Positions 41,805-50,311 of a stretch of 64,000 bases of DNA are shown piece after piece (position 1 is the stretch's first letter; the number at the start of each line of letters is the position of its first letter). The notes beneath the pieces were generated by a model. The model was given only the letters and a program-made list of their open reading frames with translations. It did no database searches and was not told the origin of the DNA. The DNA is taken from NCBI GenBank assembly GCA_905215695.1, contig CAJMQN010000003.1, forward strand, positions 1-64,000. The letters run 5' to 3'. A program made the translations under genes and the position numbers. Origin of the DNA: an uncultured bacterium. GTDB lineage: Bacteria > Bacillota > Clostridia > Christensenellales > HGM11417.

Positions 41805-42266
41805 ATGGAATGGGCGGCGGAACTCCTTGTGGAGATTCGGGGGATTACCAAAAGTTATGAGAGCATTCTCAAGGTTGTCTGCGAAAAGTACGGTTTGACG
41901 GCGATCGAGGGAAAGATTGTCAGTTTTCTCTGCAACAATCCCGGGAAGGACACCGCCGCGGAGATTGCCGAACTGCGCATGCTCTCCAAGGGGAACGTTT
42001 CGCAGGCGGTCGAGTCCCTGTTGAAAAGAGGATTTCTCCGCAGGACGCCGGACGCGGGAGACCGCAGAAAGGTGCATCTTTCGCTTTTGCCCGAGACGGA
42101 GAAGATAACGGGAGAGCTGGAAGAGGCTTGGAAAAAATTTTATTTGCGGCTCTTTGACGGGTTTTCGGCGGAGGAGATGGAGAAGTACGGGGAGTTCCGG
42201 GAGCGAATGATGAGAAATATCAGAGACTTTGACGGGGAGGCGCATCATGAATCACGCAACGGCTGA
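41805..42266 (+). CDS. MarR-family transcriptional regulator
   Basis: 153 residues from 41805 (GGAGG). A winged HTH with AAEIAELRMLSKGNVSQAVESL as recognition region and the wing GFLRRTPDAGDRRKVHLSLL (the conserved D..DRR) is clear; helices at both ends form the dimer. It overlaps the MATE gene by 20 bases and very probably represses its own operon until a drug-like ligand binds. Confidence 0.9.
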   Translation: MEWAAELLVEIRGITKSYESILKVVCEKYGLTAIEGKIVSFLCNNPGKDTAAEIAELRMLSKGNVSQAVESLLKRGFLRRTPDAGDRRKVHLSLLPETEKITGELEEAWKKFYLRLFDGFSAEEMEKYGEFRERMMRNIRDFDGEAHHESRNG

Positions 42267-43809
42267 CGACAAGGAATTTCTCGGCAAACAGCCGATCGGG
42301 AAACTTTTGTTAAAACTCGCGATTCCGACGGTCATCGCACAGCTCATCAATATGCTGTACAATATCGTTGATCGCATCTATATCGGGCATATTCCGGGAG
42401 AAGGGGACATGGCGCTCACGGGGCTCGGGGTCTGCCTGCCCCTTATCTTGCTCGTGTCCGCATTCGCCGCGCTCGTCGCAAACGGCGGCGCGCCCCGCGC
42501 GTCCATTTTTATGGGCAGAGGGGAGAACGACGCCGCGGAAAAAACGCTCGGGAACTGTTTTGTCACCCTGCTCGGGATTTCCGCGGTGCTGACCGCGGCG
42601 CTGCTCATCTGGAACGTACCTCTGCTGTGGCTCTTCGGTGCGAGCGAAAACACCATCGGCTATGCGACCGATTACATGAATATCTATGCCATCGGCACGA
42701 TTTTTGTGCAGATGACGCTGGGTATGAATGCCTTTATCACCGCGCAGGGGTTCGCCAAAACCGGCATGCTTTCCGTGCTCATCGGCGCGGTGCTCAATAT
42801 CGGGTTGGACCCGCTCTTTATCTATGCCTTCGGCATGGGCGTCAAGGGCGCGGCACTCGCGACCATTCTCTCGCAGGCGGCGTCCTGTGCCTGGGTGCTC
42901 CTGTTTTTGTTCGGGAAGAGAACCTTTTTAAAGATTCGGGTCAAACACTTTTTGCTGAAGGCGCGCATCATTCTGCCCAGCCTTGCTCTCGGGTTTTCGA
43001 CCTTTATCATGCAGGCGAGCGAGAGTATCATCCTCATCTGTTTCAATTCCTCGCTCTATCGGTACGGCGGGGACATTGCCGTGGGCGCGATGACCATTCT
43101 CTCGAGCGTCATGCAGTTTGCCATGCTCCCTTTGCAGGGGCTGGGGCAGGGCGCGCAGCCCATTATCAGTTACAATTACGGCGCGAGAAACGCCGAGCGC
43201 GTCCGGGCGGCGTTCCGTATGCTTCTGAAGGCGAGTTTGTGCTATTCCGCCTTTCTTTGGATTCTCGTCATGGCGGCGCCGCAGATCTTCGCGATGATGT
43301 TCACGCCCGAGCCTGCGCTCATCGCGTACACCTCGCGCGCGCTCCGAATCTACCTTGCCGTGCTCGTGCTCTTCGGGATTCAGCTCGCCTGTCAGATGAC
43401 CTTTACCTCCCTCGGCAACGCGCCCGCCTCGATTGCCGCCGCCGTCGTGCGGAAATTCGTCCTTCTTCTTCCGCTCATCTACATTGTGCCCCTCATCTAT
43501 ACTTCGGATCAGGCGACTGCGGTCTTTCTCGCGGAGCCGATCGCGGACGCCGTTGCCGTGACGTTTACGGCGGTTCTGTTCTTCTTTCAGTTCCGAAAGG
43601 CGATGCGGCTGATTGAAGAGCCGACGGCGAAACCGGATTCGGTGCGTGCGGAGAACCTTCCCGAGCTAACGGACGCGGAGGGGTGCGCGGAGATTGGGTC
43701 GGCGGAAAATTCGGAGGTTCGGACGGGGGAAAGTTCGGAGGCTCTGACGCGGGAAAGTTCGGAGGTTCGGACGGAGGAAATGATCGACGGGGAAGAGGAG
43801 AGCAAATAA
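42247..43809 (+). CDS. MATE-family efflux transporter
   Basis: 520 residues, start 42247. Twelve membrane helices in two homologous bundles: FLGKQPIGKLLLKLAIPTVI and NMLYNIVDRIYIGHI at the start, and ILPSLALGFSTFIMQASESI beginning the second half, typical of Na+/H+-coupled multidrug exporters. The last 60 residues are a hydrophilic acidic tail containing three 8-residue repeats (ENSEVRTG, ESSEALTR, ESSEVRTE). Controlled by the overlapping MarR gene. Confidence 0.92.
   Translation: MNHATADDKEFLGKQPIGKLLLKLAIPTVIAQLINMLYNIVDRIYIGHIPGEGDMALTGLGVCLPLILLVSAFAALVANGGAPRASIFMGRGENDAAEKTLGNCFVTLLGISAVLTAALLIWNVPLLWLFGASENTIGYATDYMNIYAIGTIFVQMTLGMNAFITAQGFAKTGMLSVLIGAVLNIGLDPLFIYAFGMGVKGAALATILSQAASCAWVLLFLFGKRTFLKIRVKHFLLKARIILPSLALGFSTFIMQASESIILICFNSSLYRYGGDIAVGAMTILSSVMQFAMLPLQGLGQGAQPIISYNYGARNAERVRAAFRMLLKASLCYSAFLWILVMAAPQIFAMMFTPEPALIAYTSRALRIYLAVLVLFGIQLACQMTFTSLGNAPASIAAAVVRKFVLLLPLIYIVPLIYTSDQATAVFLAEPIADAVAVTFTAVLFFFQFRKAMRLIEEPTAKPDSVRAENLPELTDAEGCAEIGSAENSEVRTGESSEALTRESSEVRTEEMIDGEEESK
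43704..43775 (+). repeat. 24-base tandem repeat in the MATE tail
   Basis: Three units (43704, 43728, 43752) of GGAAAGTTCGGAGGTTCGGA-like sequence keep the frame and encode an 8-residue acidic/basic repeat. Confidence 0.85.
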
Positions 43810-43810
43810 A

Positions 43811-43840
43811 AACAGGGCTTCGGAGTACCGAAGCCCTGTT
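43811..43840. terminator. Terminator between convergent genes
   Basis: A 13-bp perfect stem AACAGGGCTTCGG/CCGAAGCCCTGTT with a 4-base loop between the MATE gene and the minus-strand GGGtGRT gene; usable in both directions. Confidence 0.8.
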
Positions 43841-43854
43841 CTATTTGGTTGGGT

Positions 43855-44856
43855 TTACTTTTTGAAGCTCTCTTCGATTGCGACGGCGATGGCGACGGAC
43901 ATGCCGACCATCGGGTTGTTGCCCGCGCCGATGAGACCCATCATCTCGACGTGCGCCGGAACGGAGGAGGAGCCCGCGAACTGCGCGTCAGAGTGCATTC
44001 TTCCCATCGTGTCCGTCATGCCGTAGGACGCGGGTCCCGCCGCCATGTTGTCCGGGTGCAGGGTTCTGCCCGTGCCGCCGCCGGACGCGACGGAGAAGTA
44101 CTTCTTGCCGTTCTCGATCGTCCACTTCTTGTACGTGCCCGCAACCGGGTGCTGGAAGCGGGTCGGGTTGGTGGAGTTGCCCGTAATCGAGACGTCCACG
44201 CTCTCGTGTTTCATAATCGCGACGCCCTCGTTGACGTCGTCCGCGCCGTAGCAACGGACTTTTGCGCGGTCGCCGTCCGAGTAAGCCGTCGTCTTGACTA
44301 CTTCGAGCTTGCCCGTGTAGTAGTCGTATTTGGTCTGGCAGTAGGTGAAGCCGTTGATGCGGGAAATGATGAAAGCCGCATCCTTGCCGAGACCGTTCAA
44401 AATGACCTGAAGGGGAGTCTTGCGGACCTTGTTCGCCGTCTTGGCGATGCCGATCGCGCCCTCCGCCGCCGCGAAGGATTCGTGTCCGGCGAGGAAGCAG
44501 AAGCATTTGGTCTCTTCGCGCAGGAGCATTGCCGCAAGGTTGCCGTGTCCGAGACCCACCGCGCGCTGGTCCGCGACGGAGCCGGGGATGCAGAACGCTT
44601 GCAGACCGATGCCGAGCGCTTCCGCCGCGTCGGCGGCTGTCTTGCAGTTCTTCTTGATCGCGATCGCCGCGCCCAAGGTGTATGCCCAGACCGCGTTCTC
44701 AAAGGCGATGGGCTGAATGCCGCGCACGATCTCTTCCGCGTTTACGCCCTGCTTGTCGCAGACTTCCTTCGCCTCTTCGAGGGACTTCATTCCGTACTCG
44801 GCGAGGCAGGCGTTGATCTTGTCGATTCTTCTCTCGTATCCTTCAAACCGTATCAT
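43855..44856 (-). CDS. GGGtGRT-family protein
   Basis: 333 residues, minus strand, AAGGAGGTG site. The family-naming motif VASGGGTGRTLHPDN is present near residue 265, with GLGHGNLAAMLL and FLAGHESFAAAEGAIGIA upstream. Members occur in anaerobes next to a NifU-like scaffold gene, exactly as here (12 bases apart), but their reaction is unknown. Conserved His, Cys and Gly-rich loops suggest a metal or nucleotide site. It may act on or with the Fe-S scaffold. Confidence 0.85.
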   Translation of the reverse strand: MIRFEGYERRIDKINACLAEYGMKSLEEAKEVCDKQGVNAEEIVRGIQPIAFENAVWAYTLGAAIAIKKNCKTAADAAEALGIGLQAFCIPGSVADQRAVGLGHGNLAAMLLREETKCFCFLAGHESFAAAEGAIGIAKTANKVRKTPLQVILNGLGKDAAFIISRINGFTYCQTKYDYYTGKLEVVKTTAYSDGDRAKVRCYGADDVNEGVAIMKHESVDVSITGNSTNPTRFQHPVAGTYKKWTIENGKKYFSVASGGGTGRTLHPDNMAAGPASYGMTDTMGRMHSDAQFAGSSSVPAHVEMMGLIGAGNNPMVGMSVAIAVAIEESFKK

Positions 44857-44868
44857 GGTCGCACCTCC

Positions 44869-45564
44869 TTATTCCGCACGGGGGTTGAGGTACTTGACCG
44901 CACCGTCGAACCTGCCGTATTTGCCCATCGCTTTCTTGTAGGCTTCGTCCGGGCTCATGCCCTTTTTCGTGATCATCTCCATCATCTTGCCGAGGTGCAC
45001 GAATTCGTATCCGATGACCTGATCGTCAGCGTCCAGCGCGATGCGCGTCACGTAGCCCTCCGCCATTTCGAGATAGCGGACGCCCTTCAGTTTGGTGCCG
45101 TACATGGTGCCCACCTGCGAGCGGAGACCCTTTCCGAGGTCCTCGAGACCCGCGCCGACGGGGAGTCCGTTCTCCGAAAACGCCGACTGCGTGCGCCCAT
45201 AGACGATCTGCAAAAACAGTTCGCGCATTGCCGTGTTGATGGCGTCGCACACGAGGTCGGTATTCAGTGCCTCCAAAACCGTCTTTCCCGGGAGAATTTC
45301 CGAAGCCATTGCCGCCGAGTGCGTCATGCCCGAACAACCGATGGTCTCGACGAGCGCTTCCTCGATGATGCCCTTCTTGACGTTCAGGGTCAGCTTGCAG
45401 GCGCCCTGCTGGGGGGCGCACCAGCCCACGCCGTGCGTCAGTCCCGAGATGTCCGTGATCTCCTTGGACTGCACCCAAAGTCCCTCTTCGGGAATGGGCG
45501 CCGCGCCATGGTTGGGACCCTTTTTGACGCAGTACATTTCTTCTACTTCGCGAGAGTATTGCAT
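44869..45564 (-). CDS. NifU-like iron-sulfur cluster scaffold protein
   Basis: 231 residues, minus strand, SD AGGAGGA. GWCAPQQGACKLTLNVKKGI and ALVETIGCSGMTHSAAMASE hold cysteines in the spacing of NifU/IscU-type scaffolds, and GKTVLEALN continues the fold. The C-terminal 100 residues are an extra domain (YEFVHLGKMMEMITKKGMSP). It is the first gene of the two-gene operon with the GGGtGRT protein. Confidence 0.8.
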   Translation of the reverse strand: MQYSREVEEMYCVKKGPNHGAAPIPEEGLWVQSKEITDISGLTHGVGWCAPQQGACKLTLNVKKGIIEEALVETIGCSGMTHSAAMASEILPGKTVLEALNTDLVCDAINTAMRELFLQIVYGRTQSAFSENGLPVGAGLEDLGKGLRSQVGTMYGTKLKGVRYLEMAEGYVTRIALDADDQVIGYEFVHLGKMMEMITKKGMSPDEAYKKAMGKYGRFDGAVKYLNPRAE

Positions 45565-45604
45565 GTATTTGCTTCCTCCTACTTAAATTTCGCTTTCGCA
45601 GGCT

Positions 45605-45633
45605 ATTATACCATAATTTTCGGGGAAAAGAAA
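45605..45633 (-). promoter_or_regulatory. Promoter of the NifU-like/GGGtGRT operon
   Basis: On the minus strand TATAAT (45605-45610) preceded by TGG makes an extended -10; the -35 (TTTCTT, 45628-45633) is weak. Confidence 0.6.
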
Positions 45634-45662
45634 GAATTTTTCGCTCCGTTTCGGGTATGTAT

Positions 45663-45691
45663 TTGCATTTTCGGACAAAGTGTGCTATCAT
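45663..45691 (+). promoter_or_regulatory. Promoter of the aminotransferase-tyrS operon
   Basis: TTGCAT (45663-45668), 17 bp, TATCAT (45686-45691) with extended TGC, 32 bases upstream of the gene. Confidence 0.7.
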
Positions 45692-45722
45692 TGGGAAAAT
45701 CAATGAACGGAGCGGCTTTTTT

Positions 45723-46910
45723 ATGGAACTGCGATTGGCGGACAGAGTCAAAAATCTGAAGGGAAACGCGATTCGGGAAATCTTCAAACTGCTCGAAAAT
45801 CCAGAGGTCATCTCTTTTGCCGGCGGGAATCCCGACCCCGACACCCTCGAGTGCGCGAGGATCAGAGAGTTTGCGGACAGGGCGCTCTCCGCGCCCGACG
45901 GCTGGAAAGTTTTGCAGTACGGTTCCACGGAAGGCTATCTTCCGCTCCGCAAGTCCATGCTCAAATACGTCGAGCGGTGCGGAATCTTCGGCATGGAACT
46001 CGACAACAACCTCATCGTCTCCGGCGGACAGCAGGCGATCGATTTGACCCTCAAGGCGTTCGTCAACAAGGGGGACACGGTGCTCGTCGAGGATCCGACC
46101 TATCTCGCCTTCCTGCACATCGCAAAGACCTACGAGGCGAATATCGTGGGGGTCGCGAGCGAGGACGACGGGTTCGACCTCGCCGACCTCGAGGAGAAGA
46201 TGAAGAAATACCGTCCCAAGGTTTTGTACGCGGTGCCCAACTTCTCCAACCCCACGGGAAAGACCTTGCCCGCGGAAAAGAGGAAGGCGGTTGCCGCGCT
46301 TGCGGAACAGTACGACGTCATCGTCCTCGAGGACGACCCCTACCGCGAACTGCGGTACTCCGGCGAACCCCAACCCGCAATCAAGAGCTTTGACAAAAGC
46401 GGGCACGTGCTGTACGCGACGAGTTTTTCAAAGACCATTGCGCCCGCGCTCCGGGTGGGAGCCGTGTTCGGCGCGCCCGAGGTCGTGCGCAAGCTCGTCA
46501 TCGGCAAGCAGGCGGCGGACGTGCACACCGCGACCCTCCCGCAGGCGATCGTCAACGAATATCTCAAGGACGGTATCATCGACGCCCACATCGCGGAATG
46601 CGTCTCGCTCTACCGCGAGAAACGGGACGCGATGGTCGCCGCCATTCGGGAGTACTTCCCCGAGACCTTCCGTTACGTCGTCCCCGAGGGCGGGCTTTTC
46701 CTCTTCGGTACGTTTACGGACGGACTCTCCGCGAAGGCGCTGTTTACCACTGCGGTGGAAAAGTACAAGGTCGCCTACGTCTGCGGAAACGATTTCTTCG
46801 CGGACGGGAGAGGGGACAACTGCGTGCGGCTCAATTTCTCCATGGCATCGGTAGAAAATATCCGGGCGGGAATCCAACGGCTCGGGAAAATGTTTCAAAA
46901 CAGAGGTTAA
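45723..46910 (+). CDS. PLP-dependent aminotransferase (2-aminoadipate/MocR-like class)
   Basis: 395 residues, fold type I. ISFAGGNPDPDTL near the N-terminus, SGGQQAIDLTLKAFV, VLYAVPNFSNPTGKTLP, VLEDDPYRELRY and the PLP lysine in SFSKTIAPALRVG are all in place. These motifs match the LysN/ARO8-like group that transaminates aromatic or 2-aminoadipate-type amino acids. Start at 45723 (ATGGAACTGCG). tyrS follows 9 bases later, which would fit aromatic amino-acid metabolism. Confidence 0.88.
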   Translation: MELRLADRVKNLKGNAIREIFKLLENPEVISFAGGNPDPDTLECARIREFADRALSAPDGWKVLQYGSTEGYLPLRKSMLKYVERCGIFGMELDNNLIVSGGQQAIDLTLKAFVNKGDTVLVEDPTYLAFLHIAKTYEANIVGVASEDDGFDLADLEEKMKKYRPKVLYAVPNFSNPTGKTLPAEKRKAVAALAEQYDVIVLEDDPYRELRYSGEPQPAIKSFDKSGHVLYATSFSKTIAPALRVGAVFGAPEVVRKLVIGKQAADVHTATLPQAIVNEYLKDGIIDAHIAECVSLYREKRDAMVAAIREYFPETFRYVVPEGGLFLFGTFTDGLSAKALFTTAVEKYKVAYVCGNDFFADGRGDNCVRLNFSMASVENIRAGIQRLGKMFQNRG

Positions 46911-46919
46911 AACAGAACA

Positions 46920-48128
46920 ATGAAAAACGTACTCGATACCTTAAAAGAGAGAGGATTTTTGAAGCAGATCGTGTTTGAGGAGGACCTTCGGAAACTCCTC
47001 GAGACCGAGAGCGTGACCTTCTATATCGGATTTGACCCCACGGCGGACAGCCTGCACGTCGGGCACTTCGTTCAGCTCATGGCGATGCGGCACATGCAGC
47101 TCGCCGGGCACAAGCCCATCGCCCTCATCGGCGGGGGAACGGGATTCGTAGGCGACCCTTCCGGGCGCACGGACATGCGGCTCATGATGGACGAGGAAAC
47201 CATCGAGAGAAATTGCAACGCCTTCCGCAGGCAGATGGGCAAGCTCATCGATTTCGAGGGCGAGAACGGCGCAATCATGGTCAACAACGCGGACTGGCTC
47301 CTCGACCTCAACTATATTGATTTTCTGCGGGACGTCGGGGTGCACTTCACGGTCAACCGCATGCTCTCCGCGGAGTGCTTTAAGAACCGCTACGAGAGGG
47401 GGCTCTCCTTCTTCGAGTTCAATTATATGCTCATGCAGGCGTATGACTTTCTTGTCCTGAACCGGGAGTTCAACTGCAAACTCGAACTCGGCGGGGACGA
47501 CCAATGGTCGAACATTCTCGCGGGCGCAGACCTCATCCGCAGAAAGGATCAGAGGGAGGCGTACGCGATGACTTTTGCGCTCCTGACGACCTCGGACGGC
47601 AAGAAGATGGGCAAGACCGCCAAGGGCGCGCTCTGGCTCGACCCCGAAAAGACGCCGCCCTACGACTTCTTTCAGTACTTCCGCAACGTCGGGGACGACG
47701 ATGTGAAGAACTGTCTGAAACTTCTGACCTTCCTTCCCCTCGAGGAAATCGAGGAGCTCTGCGCGCACCGAGACGAGCGGATCAACGCCGCGAAGGAGCG
47801 GCTCGCCTACGAGGTGACCAAACTCATTCACTCCGAAGAGGACGCCCAAAAGTGTCTCGAGCAGGCGCGCGCCGCATTCGGGGGAAACACGGAGAGTATG
47901 CCGACGGCGTCGCTCGACCGCAATGTGACCAAGATTATCGATATTCTGACGACCTTGAAGCTCGCGCCCAGCCGCGCGGAGGCGCGCAGGCTCGTAGAGG
48001 GCGGCGGCGTCAAGGTCAACGACGAAAAGTGCGGGCTCGACTTCGAGCTCGGCGCGGAGGTTTTGGCGGCGGGGCATTTCGTTCTGTACAAGGGCAAGAA
48101 AGTTCGTCTCAAGGTCGAGCTTGCCTGA
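46920..48128 (+). CDS. tyrS: Tyrosyl-tRNA synthetase
   Basis: 402 residues. Class I motifs: DSLHVGHFVQLM (HIGH) and KKMGKTAKGALWLD (KMSKS-like). Substrate pocket GDDQWSNI. A C-terminal S4 RNA-binding domain (SRAEARRLVEGGGVKVNDEK) binds the tRNA long arm. Charges tRNA-Tyr. It is translated in an operon with the preceding aminotransferase; no T-box is seen. Confidence 0.97.
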   Translation: MKNVLDTLKERGFLKQIVFEEDLRKLLETESVTFYIGFDPTADSLHVGHFVQLMAMRHMQLAGHKPIALIGGGTGFVGDPSGRTDMRLMMDEETIERNCNAFRRQMGKLIDFEGENGAIMVNNADWLLDLNYIDFLRDVGVHFTVNRMLSAECFKNRYERGLSFFEFNYMLMQAYDFLVLNREFNCKLELGGDDQWSNILAGADLIRRKDQREAYAMTFALLTTSDGKKMGKTAKGALWLDPEKTPPYDFFQYFRNVGDDDVKNCLKLLTFLPLEEIEELCAHRDERINAAKERLAYEVTKLIHSEEDAQKCLEQARAAFGGNTESMPTASLDRNVTKIIDILTTLKLAPSRAEARRLVEGGGVKVNDEKCGLDFELGAEVLAAGHFVLYKGKKVRLKVELA

Positions 48129-48755
48129 ATGGACGAGTATCTGTCCTGCAAGCCTTTTGTGACCTCCTTCGAAATCGAAAAGTCGGTGTTCGAGGCGGCT
48201 GTCGCGCCCGTCAGGGACGAGGCGGAGGCGGAGGCGTTTGTGTCCGAAATCCGCGCAAAGCACCCCGACGCGACGCACAACTGTTACGCCTATCTCTGCG
48301 ACGTCGAGAAAAATATCTATCGTTTTTCGGACGACGGAGAGCCGGGCAAGACGGCGGGACTTCCGATTCTGGAGGCGATTCGGGGACGGGGGCTGTTTAA
48401 TACCGGGATCGTGGTCTCGAGGTGGTTCGGCGGCATCAAGCTCGGCGCGGGCGGACTCGTGCGCGCCTATTCGCGAGCGGCGCTCGCCGCAATCGACGGC
48501 GCGGGCGCGCGGAAGTTCGAGAGGGCGGTTGCGCTCTGCGTGCGTTGCGGGTATGAGCATCTCCCGAAATTCGAGAACTATCTCAAAGGGCGCGAAAGGG
48601 TTTGCGACAAGGAGTTCGGCGAGAGGGTTTCGCTCCGGTTCTGGGAGCGGGAAAAGGACGTCGAAGCCGTGGAGAGGGAACTTTTGGACTTCTCCGGCGG
48701 GCGCGCCGAAATTGCCCGGGGCGAGCGGAGTTTCCGCTGTTTCGGGGAGGATTGA
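48129..48755 (+). CDS. YigZ/IMPACT-family protein
   Basis: 208 residues, starting at the base after the tyrS stop. HNCYAYLCD, FSDDGEPGKTAGLPIL and TGIVVSRWFGGIKLGAGGLVRAY are the UPF0029/YigZ signatures; a small alpha-beta domain follows. The family is related to eukaryotic IMPACT and is thought to act around translation or RNA binding; exact role unknown. Coupled to tyrS. Confidence 0.9.
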   Translation: MDEYLSCKPFVTSFEIEKSVFEAAVAPVRDEAEAEAFVSEIRAKHPDATHNCYAYLCDVEKNIYRFSDDGEPGKTAGLPILEAIRGRGLFNTGIVVSRWFGGIKLGAGGLVRAYSRAALAAIDGAGARKFERAVALCVRCGYEHLPKFENYLKGRERVCDKEFGERVSLRFWEREKDVEAVERELLDFSGGRAEIARGERSFRCFGED

Positions 48756-48779
48756 AAAATTTTTTACGGAGGCGGTATT

Positions 48780-49838
48780 ATGATAAAAATTGAGAAGAGA
48801 AAGGATTTGAAACAGAAGCCGGATTTTGACAATCTCGGATTCGGAAAGTTTTTTACCGACCACATGTTCGTCATGAACTACGACGAGGGACAGGGCTGGC
48901 ACGACCCGAGAGTCGTACCCTATGAGAATTTTTCCTTTGACCCCGCCACCACCGTATTCCACTATGCGCAGGAGATCTTCGAGGGGCTGAAAGCCTTTAA
49001 GAACGGGGAGGAGATCGTTCTGTTCCGTCCCGAGGCGAACTTCGAACGCATGAACAACTCCTGCCGGCGCATGTGTATTCCCGAACTCGACACCGCTGTG
49101 TGTCTCGAGGGACTCAAAGAACTGGTCAAGCTCGAGAAGGACTGGATTCCCGCCGCGGAGGGGACTTCGCTCTATATCCGTCCCACCATTGTGGGCACCG
49201 ACCACTATCTCGGGGTCAAGACAAGCAAGAGCTATATCTTCTATATCATTCTGTCGCCGGTGGCGGCATACTATGCGCACGGGCTGGAGCCGGTACGCAT
49301 CTATGTCGAGGAGCATTACGCGCGCACGGCGGCGGGCGGTACGGGCGAGGCAAAGTGCGGAGGCAACTACGCCGCGAGCCTGATTGCCGGGGAAGAAGCC
49401 AAGAAACACGGGTTTGACCAAGTGCTCTGGCTGGATTCCAAGGAGAAAACCTACGTCGAGGAAGTCGGTTCCATGAACATCTTTTTCGTCATCGACGGCA
49501 CCGTCGTGACCCCCGCGCTCAACGGTTCCATTCTGCCCGGCATCACCCGCCGTTCGGTCATTCAGCTCCTGAAGGACGCGGGGATTCCCGTGGAGGAACG
49601 GCAGATTTCCATGCAGGAGATCATGAAGGCGGCGGACGAGGGAAAGCTCGACGAGAGTTTCGGAACGGGCACTGCCGCGGTCATCTCGCCTGTCGGCGTT
49701 CTGCACTATCAGGGCAGGGACGTCGTTATCAATGACAACAAGATCGGAAAGGTCGCCAAGCTCATGTACGACACCGTGGTCGGTATTCAGAAACAGCGGA
49801 TTCCCGACAAGTACGGTTGGGTGGTCAAGGTCGATTAA
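48780..49838 (+). CDS. ilvE: Branched-chain amino acid aminotransferase
   Basis: 352 residues, fold type IV PLP enzyme. ATTVFHYAQEIFEGLKAFK, FRPEANFERMNNSC, GEAKCGGNYAASLIAG (with the PLP lysine) and YVEEVGSMNIFFV fit class II BCAT proteins. Transfers amino groups between Leu/Ile/Val and 2-oxoglutarate. The 2-oxoacids formed are substrates for a Vor-type oxidoreductase such as the one at 27614-30163. SD GGAGGC. A terminator follows. Confidence 0.94.
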   Translation: MIKIEKRKDLKQKPDFDNLGFGKFFTDHMFVMNYDEGQGWHDPRVVPYENFSFDPATTVFHYAQEIFEGLKAFKNGEEIVLFRPEANFERMNNSCRRMCIPELDTAVCLEGLKELVKLEKDWIPAAEGTSLYIRPTIVGTDHYLGVKTSKSYIFYIILSPVAAYYAHGLEPVRIYVEEHYARTAAGGTGEAKCGGNYAASLIAGEEAKKHGFDQVLWLDSKEKTYVEEVGSMNIFFVIDGTVVTPALNGSILPGITRRSVIQLLKDAGIPVEERQISMQEIMKAADEGKLDESFGTGTAAVISPVGVLHYQGRDVVINDNKIGKVAKLMYDTVVGIQKQRIPDKYGWVVKVD

Positions 49839-49846
49839 AACAGATG

Positions 49847-49877
49847 AGAGCTTTCGGCGCGTCCGAAGGCTCTTTTT
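49847..49877 (+). terminator. Terminator of ilvE
   Basis: An 11-bp stem AGAGCTTTCGG/CCGAAGGCTCT (one wobble), loop CGCGT, then five T residues. Confidence 0.8.
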
Positions 49878-49891
49878 GAACGGAGGAAGGG

Positions 49892-50311
49892 ATGGAAGAA
49901 AGTTTGAAGAAAGTTCGCGTGGCGGCGGCGGTCGTTCGGCGGGAGGGGAAATTTCTCATCTGCAAGCGGAGCGCGGGCGGGTCCTGCGCGCACCTCTATG
50001 AGTTCCCGGGCGGGAAAATCGAGCCGGGAGAGACGCCCCGCGCCTGCGCCGAGCGGGAGTGCCGGGAGGAGCTCGGGATTTCCGTGAACTGCGGGGAGAA
50101 GCTGTGGAGCGTCTCGCACGAGTATCCCGACCGCACTGTCGAACTCGTCTTTTTTCGGGCGGAACTTGCGCCCGATTCCCCCGAACCGCAGAAGTCCGTA
50201 CACGATGAGATTGCCTGGGTCGCGCCCGACGAACTGAAAAAATATCAATTCTGCCCCGCGGATACGGGGCTCATTCGAATGTTGGAGGGACAACGTGAAG
50301 AGAGCAGATAG
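49892..50311 (+). CDS. MutT-like Nudix hydrolase
   Basis: 139 residues. VAAAVVRREGKFLICKRS then the Nudix box from GGKIEPGETPRACAE to CREELGI. Short length and the FPGGK lead-in match (deoxy)nucleoside triphosphate pyrophosphohydrolases such as MutT, which remove 8-oxo-dGTP or related nucleotides. It overlaps the following ABC exporter gene by 17 bases. Confidence 0.88.
   Translation: MEESLKKVRVAAAVVRREGKFLICKRSAGGSCAHLYEFPGGKIEPGETPRACAERECREELGISVNCGEKLWSVSHEYPDRTVELVFFRAELAPDSPEPQKSVHDEIAWVAPDELKKYQFCPADTGLIRMLEGQREESR

Noticed and set aside
43849..45759. 636-codon plus-strand frame opposite the GGGtGRT/NifU-like pair
   Set aside because: Covers two real minus-strand genes and their promoter; Arg/Val/Asp-rich nonsense product.
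46941..49706. 921-codon minus-strand frame across tyrS, yigZ and ilvE
   Set aside because: It spans three real genes on the opposite strand and their borders, and its product is Arg/Glu/Leu-rich with no domain; a codon-bias shadow.
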